NCBI GenBank assembly: GCA_001938995.1
Contig: MKZN01000006.1
Span: 142,276-206,275 of the forward strand
Reading direction: 5' to 3'
Length of the DNA stretch: 64,000 nt
From: Bacillus pumilus
Lineage (GTDB): Bacteria; Bacillota; Bacilli; Bacillales; Bacillaceae
Below, in pieces: positions 56,190 to 64,000 of the stretch. Both the position numbers and the translations under genes were made by a program. Under the pieces are notes generated by a model. That model was not told where the DNA came from and did no database searches. It worked only from the letters and a program-made list of their open reading frames with translations. Numbering within the stretch: position 1 is the first letter of the stretch; every line of letters starts with the position of its first letter.

Positions 56190-57635
56190 TCTGAGATATA
56201 GTGCTTTTAGTGCAGTTTGTAGTTGAAGATCGTTCTTTTCATATGATTTGACTTCATCCACCATGTTATTCATCATTTTCGATGTCTTCAAATCAATGAC
56301 ACCTGTTTTATCAAGATTGTATGTGCTTTGAAAAGCGAGAACAGCTTTTTTCGTCTCTTCATCAAAATACCCATCGACTCTGCCAGGGTCGAACGCTAGT
56401 CCCTTTAATAGCGTCTGCGCTTGTCTCACCTCTTCATTGTTCATATCCAGCTGTAGAGGTTCTTTTAGCTGTAGCGGACCGACTGTAAAGTAATCAGGCT
56501 GATGAATGGCGATTGTGGGAACGACCCCTTTTTTGTGAATCCAATTCCCTTTTGGCGTTAGCCACTTGTACAATGTCAATTTGATGTTACTACCATCTCC
56601 CATTGGGACCGCCTGCTGTACAGTTCCTTTTCCAAAGGAGACGTCACCTACAACTTCGTAATGCCCTGCTTCCTTCATTGCTCCAGCGAGAATTTCAGAT
56701 GCAGATGCACTGCCTTTATCAATGAGCACGTTGACTGGGTAAGGCTTTTGATCTTTCCGTTTAGAAAAGTAGCGTTTCCGGTCGCCATTTCGTTCTGCAA
56801 TTTGGATATATGGCTGATCTTTTGTTATAAATTGTTTCAAAATATCTTCTACACTTTGTAGATAACCGCCGGGGTTCCCTCTTACATCCAGCACAAGGCC
56901 TTCTATGCCCTTTTTCTCGAGCTGATGAAGACTTGACGTAAAGTCCCTTGCCGTATCTTCAGAAAAGCTAGAGATCGCAATGTAGCCTGTTTTATGACCA
57001 TTCACCTCTTTGATCGAAGCCGTCACAGTTTCAAGCGGAATTTCTTCACGCTTGATTTGGAAAGTTAGATCCTTTTCTATCCCGTTCCGTCTGATTTTCA
57101 TTGCGACAGACGTTCCTTTTTTTCCTCTGATTTTCAGCACAGCTTCGTTTAAGCTTTTTTCTTTCATTGACTCACCATCAATGCTGATGATTTCATCCTT
57201 TGGCTTAAGACCAGCTTTTGCCGCTGGCGATTTCTTAAAGGCAGAGACAATGATGATCTTGCCTTCATCCATCCCCACTTCAGCCCCAATCCCCTCAAAA
57301 GAGGAATCAAGCGAATCAGAAAATTGTTTGGCTGTTTGCTTGTCCATGTAGACAGAGTACGGATCATTTAAAGTGGAAAGCATGCCCTGAATCGCACCTT
57401 CAAGCAGCTTTTGGCGATCCACTTCCTCTACATATTCATTCGAAATGAGGTCATAGGCTTTCTCGATCTTCTCCATTCCGTTTTCTTTAGCGCGATCACT
57501 AGATTGAGCTTGTCCAGCTGCCAATACAGTAGCCGCTTTCGGAGACTCTGCATGAGTCCCTTCCTTATGCGTCAATACCCCTGCACTAATGAGTAGAACG
57601 ACACTTGTCATAATGGATGCGATTTGTTTTTTCAT
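56184..57635 (-). CDS. ctpB: carboxy-terminal processing protease CtpB (S41)
   Basis: Exported serine protease of 483 aa. N-terminal signal/anchor (about 5-22), helical dimerisation part, PDZ domain (about 105-190: GIGAEVGMDEGKIIIVSAFKKSPAAKAGLKPKDEI), protease core with Ser311 (SASASEI), Lys336 (SFGKG) and Gln340, and a C-terminal peptidoglycan-binding repeat (about 410-460). In B. subtilis it is made in the mother cell or forespore and cleaves SpoIVFA, triggering SigK activation. Separate unit, upstream of minJ and swrA. Confidence 0.93.
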   Translation of the reverse strand: MKKQIASIMTSVVLLISAGVLTHKEGTHAESPKAATVLAAGQAQSSDRAKENGMEKIEKAYDLISNEYVEEVDRQKLLEGAIQGMLSTLNDPYSVYMDKQTAKQFSDSLDSSFEGIGAEVGMDEGKIIIVSAFKKSPAAKAGLKPKDEIISIDGESMKEKSLNEAVLKIRGKKGTSVAMKIRRNGIEKDLTFQIKREEIPLETVTASIKEVNGHKTGYIAISSFSEDTARDFTSSLHQLEKKGIEGLVLDVRGNPGGYLQSVEDILKQFITKDQPYIQIAERNGDRKRYFSKRKDQKPYPVNVLIDKGSASASEILAGAMKEAGHYEVVGDVSFGKGTVQQAVPMGDGSNIKLTLYKWLTPKGNWIHKKGVVPTIAIHQPDYFTVGPLQLKEPLQLDMNNEEVRQAQTLLKGLAFDPGRVDGYFDEETKKAVLAFQSTYNLDKTGVIDLKTSKMMNNMVDEVKSYEKNDLQLQTALKALYLRK

Positions 57636-57787
57636 TTTTAGCCTCCTTCTTCAACTCTTCCATGACCTGAGTTATTATATGCCAGAAGAAGGTATTTCAT
57701 GTAAAGTCATTCTCTTCGGGGTGGCTTGACTAATCATTTCATTAGGTGTAATTTTTATTTTGTTATGATTGAGAAGGAGTCTTGGCA

Positions 57788-58528
57788 ATGTATATTATTT
57801 TGACGATGCTATTTTTGGGTATTTTATTAGGTTTTGTAGGAGCTGGCGGAGCTGGTTTTGTCATTGCACTGCTCACGTTAATGTTCGATGTTCCTATCCA
57901 TACGGCACTTGGAACGTCTTTAGCTGCAATGGCATTTACAACATTATCGGGAGCTTACAGTCACTATCGAGAAGGAAATATTCAACTGAAATCTGGCCTG
58001 ATTGTCGGTGCTTTGGCTTGTATCGCCTCTTTTGCAGGAGCGAAGATTGCTCCTTTTATCCCTGAGGGAAACTTGCATTATTTAACAGCTGGAATGCTCT
58101 TTTTGTCTGCTGTTTTTATGATGATTAAGTTATTTGTCCTTCATGAAGAAGCTGAGCAACAACCACTATCTTCTCGCCAGTTGTTGATAAGAGGTGTGAT
58201 TTTAGGACTCGTATCAGGTCTTTTGTCAGGCATGTTCGGGATCGGATCAGCCCCTTTTATCCAAGTCGGACTATTGGTGATGCTCAAGCTATCCATTAGA
58301 CAGGCTGTCGGTACGACCATGCTCGTGATCATTCCGATATCCATTGGCGGTGGGGTTGGTTACATTTCAGAAGGCTATGTTGACTTTATCTTGCTGACTC
58401 AAATTGTCCTTGGAACCGTATTAGGCGCATTTATTGGAGCGAAATTCACACGCCTTGCACCGAAACTCTTATTGAAATCTGCCGTGCTTTTGACACCGAT
58501 TGTTGCCGGTTTATTGCTGTTATTTTAA
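57788..58528 (+). CDS. TSUP-family (TauE/SafE) membrane transporter
   Basis: Integral membrane protein of about 246 aa with eight hydrophobic helices in two repeats; the repeats show GFVGAGGAGFVI...HTALGTSLAAMAFT and GLLSGMFGIGSAPFI...RQAVGTTMLVIIP. The TSUP family exports or imports sulfite, organosulfur or organic acids; the substrate is unknown. ATG at 57788 lies eight nt after AAGGAG. Single gene, divergent from ctpB and convergent with the M23 gene. Confidence 0.82.
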   Translation: MYIILTMLFLGILLGFVGAGGAGFVIALLTLMFDVPIHTALGTSLAAMAFTTLSGAYSHYREGNIQLKSGLIVGALACIASFAGAKIAPFIPEGNLHYLTAGMLFLSAVFMMIKLFVLHEEAEQQPLSSRQLLIRGVILGLVSGLLSGMFGIGSAPFIQVGLLVMLKLSIRQAVGTTMLVIIPISIGGGVGYISEGYVDFILLTQIVLGTVLGAFIGAKFTRLAPKLLLKSAVLLTPIVAGLLLLF

Positions 58529-58542
58529 TTTCTTTTATATCA

Positions 58543-58575
58543 AAAAAGCCGATAACATGATGTTATCGGCTTTTT
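58543..58575. terminator. bidirectional terminator, TSUP gene / M23 gene
   Basis: A 15-bp perfect stem (58543-58557 with 58561-58575) with a 3-nt loop. Confidence 0.9.
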
Positions 58576-58577
58576 GC

Positions 58578-59837
58578 TTAGCGGATATATTGCGCAGGAT
58601 TGACTGCATTTGATTTTGCGCCATTCCATAATCCTTTATGGATTTCAAAATGAAGATGCTGACCATATGATTGTCCTGTATTCCCCATGTAACCAAGGAA
58701 TTGTCCTTGATCGACTCTCTGTCCTGTTGAAACACTTCTTGTTGACAGATGAGCGTACACCGTTTGATACGTTTGTCCATTGATGTTGTGCGTAATAAAG
58801 ACCACATTTCCATAGCTGGACGAGTAGCTTGAATTCGTGACTGTTCCAGCTGCTGCTGCTACAACAGGAACTGTTCCTTTTGCAGCAATATCGATTCCGT
58901 AGTGATGTCCGCCAGAACGTCCACCAAAGCCAGATGAGAATCTACCTGCTGCTGGTTTGATAAATCCTGAACTACTTACAGGTGCATCAGATACTTGTTT
59001 GGAAGAGCCGCCACCGTTTGATGCAGGGGCTTGTTTTTCAGCTGCTGCCTTCTCTGCTTCTTCTTTTTGACGACGAGCTTCTTCAGACTTCACTGCTGCT
59101 TGTTGGTTCGCTAAGATTTCCTTCTCATTTTCAAGCTTACCTAATTCATCATGTGCATGTTCTTTTTCTTCCGTCACATGTCCTAAGACTTTTCCTTTTT
59201 CTTTCTGTTGCTTGGATAAGTCCTTTTTGAGGGTTTCAAGCTCTTTCAGAGAGGTTTCAAGTCCACTTAGCTCATTATTTAGCTCTGCTTCTTTTTGCTC
59301 TACTAGCTTTAAATCATTTTCGTGTTCTGTAATCATGTCTTTATCGGCTTCTACTATCGTGGTGACTGCGCCAACACGACCCACAAAATCACTAAAGCTG
59401 CGAGCACCTAGCAGCACATCTAAATAGTTGATCGTACCGCCGTTTTTTTGCATTGAACGAATTCGGTCTTTGAAAATATCTTTTCTTTTTTCAATACGTT
59501 CATTAATTACTTGAATCTCTTTTTTCAGCTTTTTAATTTCTTGTTTGGTTTGTTTGACTTCTTTTTCTTTTGCAGCGACTTTTTCAGTTGTAGCACTTAC
59601 TTTTTGATCAATCTTTTCAATCTCTTGTTTTAGCTTTGTTTCTTCCTTTTCAAGCTTTGCCAATTCTGATTTCTTTTTCTTAAGAGTTGATTCAGTTTTA
59701 GAAGTCTTCTCTTCGATTTGTTGACGTTTTTGATTTAGGTCTTCGTATGCGAATGCACGATTTTCATTCCCTGGAATGTATAGACACGTTGTTCCAATAA
59801 GTGCTGCCATTCCAGTCATTATCAGCTTTCTTTTCAA
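58578..59837 (-). CDS. EnvC/PcsB-like M23 peptidase with CwlO-type coiled coil
   Basis: Secreted protein of 419 aa. The signal peptide ends around AFAYED, long coiled coils run to about residue 255, and a C-terminal LytM/M23 domain (about 290-415) carries the zinc motifs HHYGIDIA (H..D) and GQHLHFEIH (HxH). All four metal-site residues seem present, so it may be an active endopeptidase rather than a pure activator. The coiled-coil segment NGGTINYLDVLLGARSFSDF is nearly that of CwlO. TTG start after GGGAGGGG. It lies directly downstream of ftsE–ftsX on the same strand, like pcsB/envC partners of FtsX in other bacteria. Confidence 0.85.
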   Translation of the reverse strand: MKRKLIMTGMAALIGTTCLYIPGNENRAFAYEDLNQKRQQIEEKTSKTESTLKKKKSELAKLEKEETKLKQEIEKIDQKVSATTEKVAAKEKEVKQTKQEIKKLKKEIQVINERIEKRKDIFKDRIRSMQKNGGTINYLDVLLGARSFSDFVGRVGAVTTIVEADKDMITEHENDLKLVEQKEAELNNELSGLETSLKELETLKKDLSKQQKEKGKVLGHVTEEKEHAHDELGKLENEKEILANQQAAVKSEEARRQKEEAEKAAAEKQAPASNGGGSSKQVSDAPVSSSGFIKPAAGRFSSGFGGRSGGHHYGIDIAAKGTVPVVAAAAGTVTNSSYSSSYGNVVFITHNINGQTYQTVYAHLSTRSVSTGQRVDQGQFLGYMGNTGQSYGQHLHFEIHKGLWNGAKSNAVNPAQYIR

Positions 59838-59953
59838 AACGATATTCCCCTCCCATGACAACTGTCGATATGAAGAGTAAACCGGTTGAACGCGGTCAGC
59901 CGGTCACATCTTCTAAAGAATTCTTCGAATGCTGCCATCACAATAAGTTAGAT

Positions 59954-60844
59954 TTATACTTTTAAGAATTTACGGATAGATGTTAAGCTTCCCCACACAC
60001 CGATGACCGCTCCGATTAATAGAAGGATCAGTGATACTTGAAAGACAAATGGGTTATATGGAAGCATTGAAATAAATGAACCCTGTACTCTTGGCGCCAC
60101 CCATCCTACAACATATTGATACGTGCTTAGCAATATGGCGATAGGTATAATGGAGCCAAATATACCTAGTAGTAACCCTTCAATGAAAAATGGCCAACGG
60201 ATAAACCAGTTCGTCGCACCTACAAGCTTCATAATCTCAATTTCTTTCCGTCTAGCAAAAATCGTAATTTTGATCGTATTGGAAATTAAGAACATTGCGG
60301 TAAACAGAAGCCCTACAATAAGCGCAATCCCAACATTACGTGCCACTCCAACTACGTTAAAGAGTCGGCTCACTTCTTCTTTTCCATATGTCACTTTATA
60401 AGTGCTTTTGAGGCTTTCTAACTTTTTCGCTACTTTGGGTGTATCATGCGGGTCTGTTGTTTTCACAATAAACGCATCGTTTAATGGGTTTTCTTGATCA
60501 ACAAGACCCATGGATTGTCCATTTTCTCCAAAGCTTTTAATCAGTGCTTTCAGTTCGTCATCCTTTGATGAATATTTGACATCACTGATTTCTGGAATCT
60601 TTTCAATCTCTGCTTTTAATTCATCCTGCTGCTTTTGATCCGCTGTTAATTCGATGAGTACTTTGACTTCTACTTCTTTTTCTGCGTTCGATGCCATATT
60701 ATTCAAGTTGAGCATAATGACAAGAAATACACCCACTAAAATAAGTGTGACAGTGACCGCACTAATTGATGCGAATGTCATCCACGTGTTTCTTCCGAGT
60801 GAACGGAAGCTCTCACGTAAATGCCGCGAGAGAGTTTTAATCAT
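59954..60844 (-). CDS. ftsX: cell-division ABC transporter permease FtsX
   Basis: Membrane partner of FtsE, 296 aa. Topology is a cytoplasmic N-terminus, TM1 (about 20-45), a large extracellular loop (about 50-165) and three C-terminal helices. FtsEX does not transport but signals across the membrane to wall hydrolases; in B. subtilis it activates CwlO. ATG at 60844 after AGGGGAG, overlapping the end of ftsE by 8 nt. Confidence 0.95.
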   Translation of the reverse strand: MIKTLSRHLRESFRSLGRNTWMTFASISAVTVTLILVGVFLVIMLNLNNMASNAEKEVEVKVLIELTADQKQQDELKAEIEKIPEISDVKYSSKDDELKALIKSFGENGQSMGLVDQENPLNDAFIVKTTDPHDTPKVAKKLESLKSTYKVTYGKEEVSRLFNVVGVARNVGIALIVGLLFTAMFLISNTIKITIFARRKEIEIMKLVGATNWFIRWPFFIEGLLLGIFGSIIPIAILLSTYQYVVGWVAPRVQGSFISMLPYNPFVFQVSLILLLIGAVIGVWGSLTSIRKFLKV

Positions 60845-61523
60845 AAATTCCGTACTCCCCTCTAGCTTCGTCACGTACAATCATTCCATCTTCGATTGCG
60901 ATGACGCGTTTCTTCATGCTGTTCACAATCTCTTTATTGTGTGTCGCCATCACGACAGTTGTTCCGCGGTTATTGATTTCTTCTAGTGTTTTCATGATTT
61001 CCCATGACGTATCTGGATCAAGGTTTCCTGTAGGTTCATCTGCAATGACCACTTCAGGATTATTTACAATCGATCTAGCAATCGACACGCGCTGTTGCTC
61101 ACCGCCAGATAGCTGATCAGGGAATTGTCGTGCTTTGTGCTTCAGTTGAACCAAGTCCAATACATCAAGCACTTTTTTCTTTATGATACTAGGCTGTTCA
61201 CCAATAACTTCAAGTGCAAATGCCACGTTCTCGAATACCGTGAGGCTTGGTAGCAACTTGAAATCTTGGAACACAACACCAATTTCTCTTCTCACGTAAG
61301 GAATTTCTTTTTCCTTCATCGAACCTAAATCTTTGTTATGAATTAAGATTTTCCCTTTGGTGGGTTTCTCTTCACGATACATCATTTTGATGAATGTGGA
61401 TTTACCAGCGCCACTGGGCCCAACAACATACACAAACTCTCCCGGGTGGATTGAGACGTTGATTCCATTGATCGCCTTTACGCCATTAGGATAGATCTTG
61501 TAGACTTCCTTCATTTCAATCAT
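60837..61523 (-). CDS. ftsE: cell-division ATP-binding protein FtsE
   Basis: ABC ATPase of 228 aa with Walker A GPSGAGKST, signature LSGGEQQR, Walker B VVIADEPTGNLD and H-loop ATHN. The start is the ATG at 61523 (MIEMKEVYK) after AGGTGA; the open frame continues to 61592 without a ribosome site. First gene of ftsE–ftsX, probably including the M23 gene. Its promoter carries the same WalR-like box as cwlO. Confidence 0.95.
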   Translation of the reverse strand: MIEMKEVYKIYPNGVKAINGINVSIHPGEFVYVVGPSGAGKSTFIKMMYREEKPTKGKILIHNKDLGSMKEKEIPYVRREIGVVFQDFKLLPSLTVFENVAFALEVIGEQPSIIKKKVLDVLDLVQLKHKARQFPDQLSGGEQQRVSIARSIVNNPEVVIADEPTGNLDPDTSWEIMKTLEEINNRGTTVVMATHNKEIVNSMKKRVIAIEDGMIVRDEARGEYGIYD

Positions 61524-61692
61524 GTAATCACCTAATCTTTTCTTATTCTCTGTCAAACAGCATGTCATGATGTTTTTTACAGTTTTCGTCAAAAAACGTA
61601 TGTATGGTCACGCACATACCCTTCGATACGTACAAGCAATTTATGTCCTTTTCATCCAAAAAAAATGGATCATCTAAATTTCAACAACTCCA

Positions 61693-61698
61693 ATTATA
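61693..61698 (-). promoter_or_regulatory. -10 element of ftsEX
   Basis: TATAAT (61698-61693). The -35 position overlaps the WalR-like box edge and is non-consensus. The leader is about 165 nt, with no gene in 61524-61692. Confidence 0.6.
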
Positions 61699-61720
61699 CG
61701 TCATGAATCGACGCAGTGGT

Positions 61721-61744
61721 ATTACATTTATATTTCAAAAACAT
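61721..61744 (-). promoter_or_regulatory. WalR-like box upstream of ftsEX
   Basis: TGAAAT-ATAAA-TGTAAT on the minus strand (61737-61721), within a 24-bp block identical at 23 positions to 17805-17828 before cwlO. It ends 22 nt before the -10, against 33 nt at cwlO. Confidence 0.6.
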
Positions 61745-61867
61745 ATAAACAAAAGGTAAAAAGAACACATAAGATCGAGAAATGTGTCTTTTTACCCTTA
61801 TTTTTTAAATAAAATTTAACATAATACGCTTTCATACTATGTAATCGACTTTTTTCATTTGTAGAAA

Positions 61868-61906
61868 ATAAAAAAACCTTGTCGATTCGACAAAGGTTTT
61901 ATTTTT
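61868..61906 (-). terminator. terminator of cccB
   Basis: An imperfect hairpin (61900-61888 with 61884-61873, one bulge) followed by seven U residues, overlapping the cccB stop. Confidence 0.75.
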
Positions 61907-62228
61907 TCTCTGCGAGCCATTTGGCTACTTCTTTTGCTTGTTTCTCATCTACCATTCCGCTTGGCATCGAACCTATACCGTTCTTAGCGATATCAGCGAT
62001 TTCGGTTTCATTATATTTCTTACCGACTTCTTTCAGGCTTGGGCCGCCTCCACCAGATAAATCTTTTCCATGACAGCCAATGCAGTTTTGCTGATAAATC
62101 TCCTCACCACTGCTCACAGTAGAAGCGCTTTTGCTACTTTCTTTGTCACCGCTGCTTGAACTTCCTCCACAAGCCGCAAGTACAAAAAGCATCGCCATGA
62201 TCAGCAAGGTGAATCCGCTCTTTTTCAT
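61899..62228 (-). CDS. cccB: cytochrome c-551 lipoprotein
   Basis: Membrane-attached c-type cytochrome of 109 aa. The signal peptide with lipobox LAAC (Cys20) is followed by a Ser-rich linker and one haem site CIGCH (Cys49, Cys52, His53). Met88 (GSMPSGM) is the likely sixth ligand. It donates electrons to the caa3 oxidase in B. subtilis. It lies 48 nt downstream of yvjA. Confidence 0.94.
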   Translation of the reverse strand: MKKSGFTLLIMAMLFVLAACGGSSSSGDKESSKSASTVSSGEEIYQQNCIGCHGKDLSGGGGPSLKEVGKKYNETEIADIAKNGIGSMPSGMVDEKQAKEVAKWLAEKK

Positions 62229-62276
62229 CTATTTCCCTCCCTTACAATCATTTGGTCAACGCTATTATATCCTTGT

Positions 62277-63125
62277 TTACGCCCTTTTAAAACCCTCACC
62301 TAGTACCTCTTTTGCATCCATCACGATGACAAATGCTGATGCATCGATCGCTTTGACGACTTGTTTCAACTTTGTGAATTGTGATTGACCAACCACACAC
62401 ATGAGAATTGGTCTGTCATGATCGGTATATCCTCCCACTGCCGAAATTTTCGTCACACCGCGATCGATTTGGTCAAAAACGGCCTGTCTGACTTCATCTT
62501 CATGCCCTGTGATAATCATCGCCATTTTCGAATGGCTAAACCCTGCCTGAACCACATCAATGGTTTTACTAGAGATAAACACACCGATCACTGCATAGAG
62601 TCCCTCTTCGATCCCAAACACAGTCATAGCTGCCAGTACAATTAGACCATCCATCATCGCAAGACTTGTGCCTAATGTAAGCCCTGTATACTTATTGATG
62701 ATTTTGGCAGCGAGTGCCGTTCCTCCCGTTGATCCATTACCTAGGAACACTAGACCAATCCCGATACCGATTACCACTCCGCCAAAAATCGCCGCCAAAA
62801 GCGCTTCATGGGTGACCGGCGCAATATGTCTTGTGACAAACACCATGAGCGGTAAAAAAATAGAGCCTACAAGTGTTTTCACACCAAATGTCCCGCCCAA
62901 TAAATAAAAACCCGCGATAAACAGCGGAATATTTAAGCCCCATTGTACATATGCTGCTTCAAAACCGAAAGACTGCATAATGGTACTAATTCCGCTCACA
63001 CCTCCAGCAGCAATCTGATTCGGTAGTAATAACGTATTAAAACCAATCGCGACAATGGCTGATCCTATGAGCATGAACAAATAGTTTTTCGCTTCAATCC
63101 AAAAATGAGAATGCAGCTGCTTCAT
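62277..63125 (-). CDS. yvjA: YitT-family membrane protein YvjA
   Basis: Membrane protein of 282 aa with five or six N-terminal helices (YitT, PF02588) and a C-terminal cytoplasmic DUF2179 domain (about 215-280: KMAMIITGHEDEVRQAVFDQIDRGVTKISAVGGYTDHDRPILMCVV). Function unknown; DUF2179 has a ferredoxin-like fold suited to ligand binding. Followed by cccB as in B. subtilis. Confidence 0.88.
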   Translation of the reverse strand: MKQLHSHFWIEAKNYLFMLIGSAIVAIGFNTLLLPNQIAAGGVSGISTIMQSFGFEAAYVQWGLNIPLFIAGFYLLGGTFGVKTLVGSIFLPLMVFVTRHIAPVTHEALLAAIFGGVVIGIGIGLVFLGNGSTGGTALAAKIINKYTGLTLGTSLAMMDGLIVLAAMTVFGIEEGLYAVIGVFISSKTIDVVQAGFSHSKMAMIITGHEDEVRQAVFDQIDRGVTKISAVGGYTDHDRPILMCVVGQSQFTKLKQVVKAIDASAFVIVMDAKEVLGEGFKRA

Positions 63126-63313
63126 CTCTTTTTTCCTCCGTTACTCTTGAATGCACACCTATTTTAAGCTCTCCTATTCGGATTGTAAATAACAGTCATA
63201 TGCAGTGTTAATGAATTAACACTTTATCACGCAGCAGGATTAGCGTACTCGTCACTTGGCATAAGAGCAATAATGGTATATTGAATATGTACATGAGAAA
63301 GAAGGGACATACG

Positions 63314-63743
63314 ATGAAGAAAATACTGAAAATCACTGGCATTACATTACTTGCACTCCTCATTTTAGCTTTTGGTGCTTTTTATGCATGGAGCCGCTTT
63401 ACATACGGACCATCCGAAGCGTTAATCAAGCAGGTGAACACCGAACAAGTACAGCATAAAAGCGGTGTTTATACATTTGAAGCACCAAAAAGCGATACCG
63501 GCATCATTTTTTATCCTGGAGCCAAGGTAGAGCCACTTGCCTATGCCTATATAGGGAATGCGCTCATGAAAAGTGGCTATTCCGTTTTTATCCCTGACAT
63601 GCCATTTTCCTTTGCCATCTTCAATACAAATAAAGCACAAGATATCATGACCAATCATCCGACAATTAAACACTGGTACATCGGTGGACATTCACTTGGT
63701 GGTGCCGCTGCCGCCATGTATGCAGAAAAAAATCAAAGCAAAC
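63314..63743 (+). pseudogene. alpha/beta hydrolase truncated by an IS3-family element
   Basis: From the ATG at 63314 (GAAGGGA upstream) the protein has a membrane anchor (about residues 5-24). An alpha/beta-hydrolase-5-like domain follows with the oxyanion strand GIIFYPGAKVEPLAYAYI and the nucleophile elbow GGHSLGG. Homology ends at about 143 codons, where the frame enters insertion-sequence DNA and stops at 63815. The Asp and His of the triad, expected further on, are lost. The gene has no match in the B. subtilis order beside yvjA. Confidence 0.8.
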
Positions 63744-64000
63744 TGGGACTGACCCCCGTTTTTGAGACAGGGATCAAAACACCTTTATACAGCCAATTGC
63801 CGATAGTTTATCGGTGATTGGTTGTTTAGTTTCGTTTGAATGCGAATGTTGTTATAATAATGAATGTATTCTATGACAGTGCGTTCTACGATGGTGGTCG
63901 TGGTTCGATCAATACTGTTAAGATAGAACGTTTCAGACTTTAGTGAGGAATGAAACGATTCGATGGAGGCATTATCAGCGGGCGTCCCTTTGCGGGACAT
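63744..64000 (-). mobile_element. end of an IS3-family (IS150-like) insertion sequence
   Basis: The element begins at TGGGACTGACCCC (63744), which fits the terminal repeat of the IS150 group, and continues past the window. The visible part includes the end of its transposase gene, read toward the hydrolase. The other end and target duplication lie outside. Confidence 0.8.
63785..64000 (-). CDS. IS3-family transposase, C-terminal part (OrfB)
   Basis: 71 codons are visible, entering from beyond the window edge. SRKGTPADNASIESFHSSLKSE carries the final glutamate of the DDE catalytic site, followed by the family tail YIHYYNNIRIQTKLNNQSPINYR. The stop is at 63785. Whether the element is complete cannot be judged here. 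Confidence 0.9.
   Translation of the reverse strand: MSRKGTPADNASIESFHSSLKSETFYLNSIDRTTTTIVERTVIEYIHYYNNIRIQTKLNNQSPINYRQLAV

Overview
The window is a low-GC Firmicute chromosome segment, and gene content and order point to the Bacillus pumilus group (B. pumilus / B. safensis / B. altitudinis). Two things support this. Long blocks follow, from memory, the B. subtilis order: tRNA-Arg–clpP–yvdDC, yvcT, yvcN–crh–whiA–glmR–rapZ–yvcI–trxB–cwlO–yvcD–hisIFAHBDGZ, yvoF–ppaX–yvoD–lgt–hprK–nagABR, yvlDCBA–uvrAB–csbA, minJ–swrA–ctpB and ftsXE–cccB–yvjA. In addition, the guanyl-specific RNase gene at 9738-10226 encodes a near copy of binase, the barnase-type RNase of this group, which B. subtilis lacks.

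Layout. 1-5 kb: pdaC-type peptidoglycan deacetylase, a Msr/Vga-type ABC-F resistance ATPase behind a long attenuator leader, and a UDP-glycosyltransferase. 5-11 kb: tRNA-Arg(CCG), clpP with a CtsR box, LOG and MazG-like genes, decayed carbonic anhydrase and SulP remnants, a 2-hydroxyacid dehydrogenase, binase and an arylamine N-acetyltransferase. 11-20 kb: the crh–whiA–glmR–rapZ–yvcI block, trxB, cwlO and yvcD. 19.5-26 kb: an eight-gene histidine operon. 26-32 kb: a C39-like peptidase, an Rrf2-regulated oxidoreductase pair, and hprK–lgt–yvoD–ppaX–yvoF. 32-35 kb: N-acetylglucosamine catabolism (nagA–nagB–nagR). 35-46.5 kb: a 1284-residue secreted phosphoesterase, the yvlABCD envelope-stress operon, and SOS uvrB–uvrA. 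47-51 kb: a lipoprotein plus two-component operon, followed by two glycosyltransferase fragments fused by a deletion. 51-54 kb: a T-box controlled permease and a divergent nitroreductase/HxlR pair. 54-63 kb: minJ, swrA, ctpB, a TSUP transporter, an EnvC-like M23 protein, ftsX–ftsE, cccB and yvjA. The end: an alpha/beta hydrolase cut by an IS3-family element that runs out of the window.

Three themes tie the genes together. (1) Cell-wall turnover: pdaC, cwlO, ftsEX, the EnvC-like protein, yvcK/glmR and minJ. cwlO and ftsE share an almost identical 24-bp WalR-like box upstream of their -10 elements, at distances differing by exactly 11 bp, and pdaC has a WalR-like box downstream of its promoter. 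(2) Carbon regulation: HprK phosphorylates Crh at Ser46, PpaX removes the pyrophosphate made by HprK, and NagR controls amino-sugar use from a site in front of nagA. (3) Antibiotic and redox responses: an ABC-F gene behind a terminator/antiterminator leader, an Rrf2 regulator with twin operators, and an HxlR regulator next to a YfkO-like nitroreductase.

I found no CRISPR array, prophage or obviously new defence system. The most interesting leads are regulatory (the ABC-F leader, the shared cwlO/ftsE box, the Rrf2 twin operators, the repeats before the lipoprotein–kinase operon) and structural (the deletion-fused remnants).
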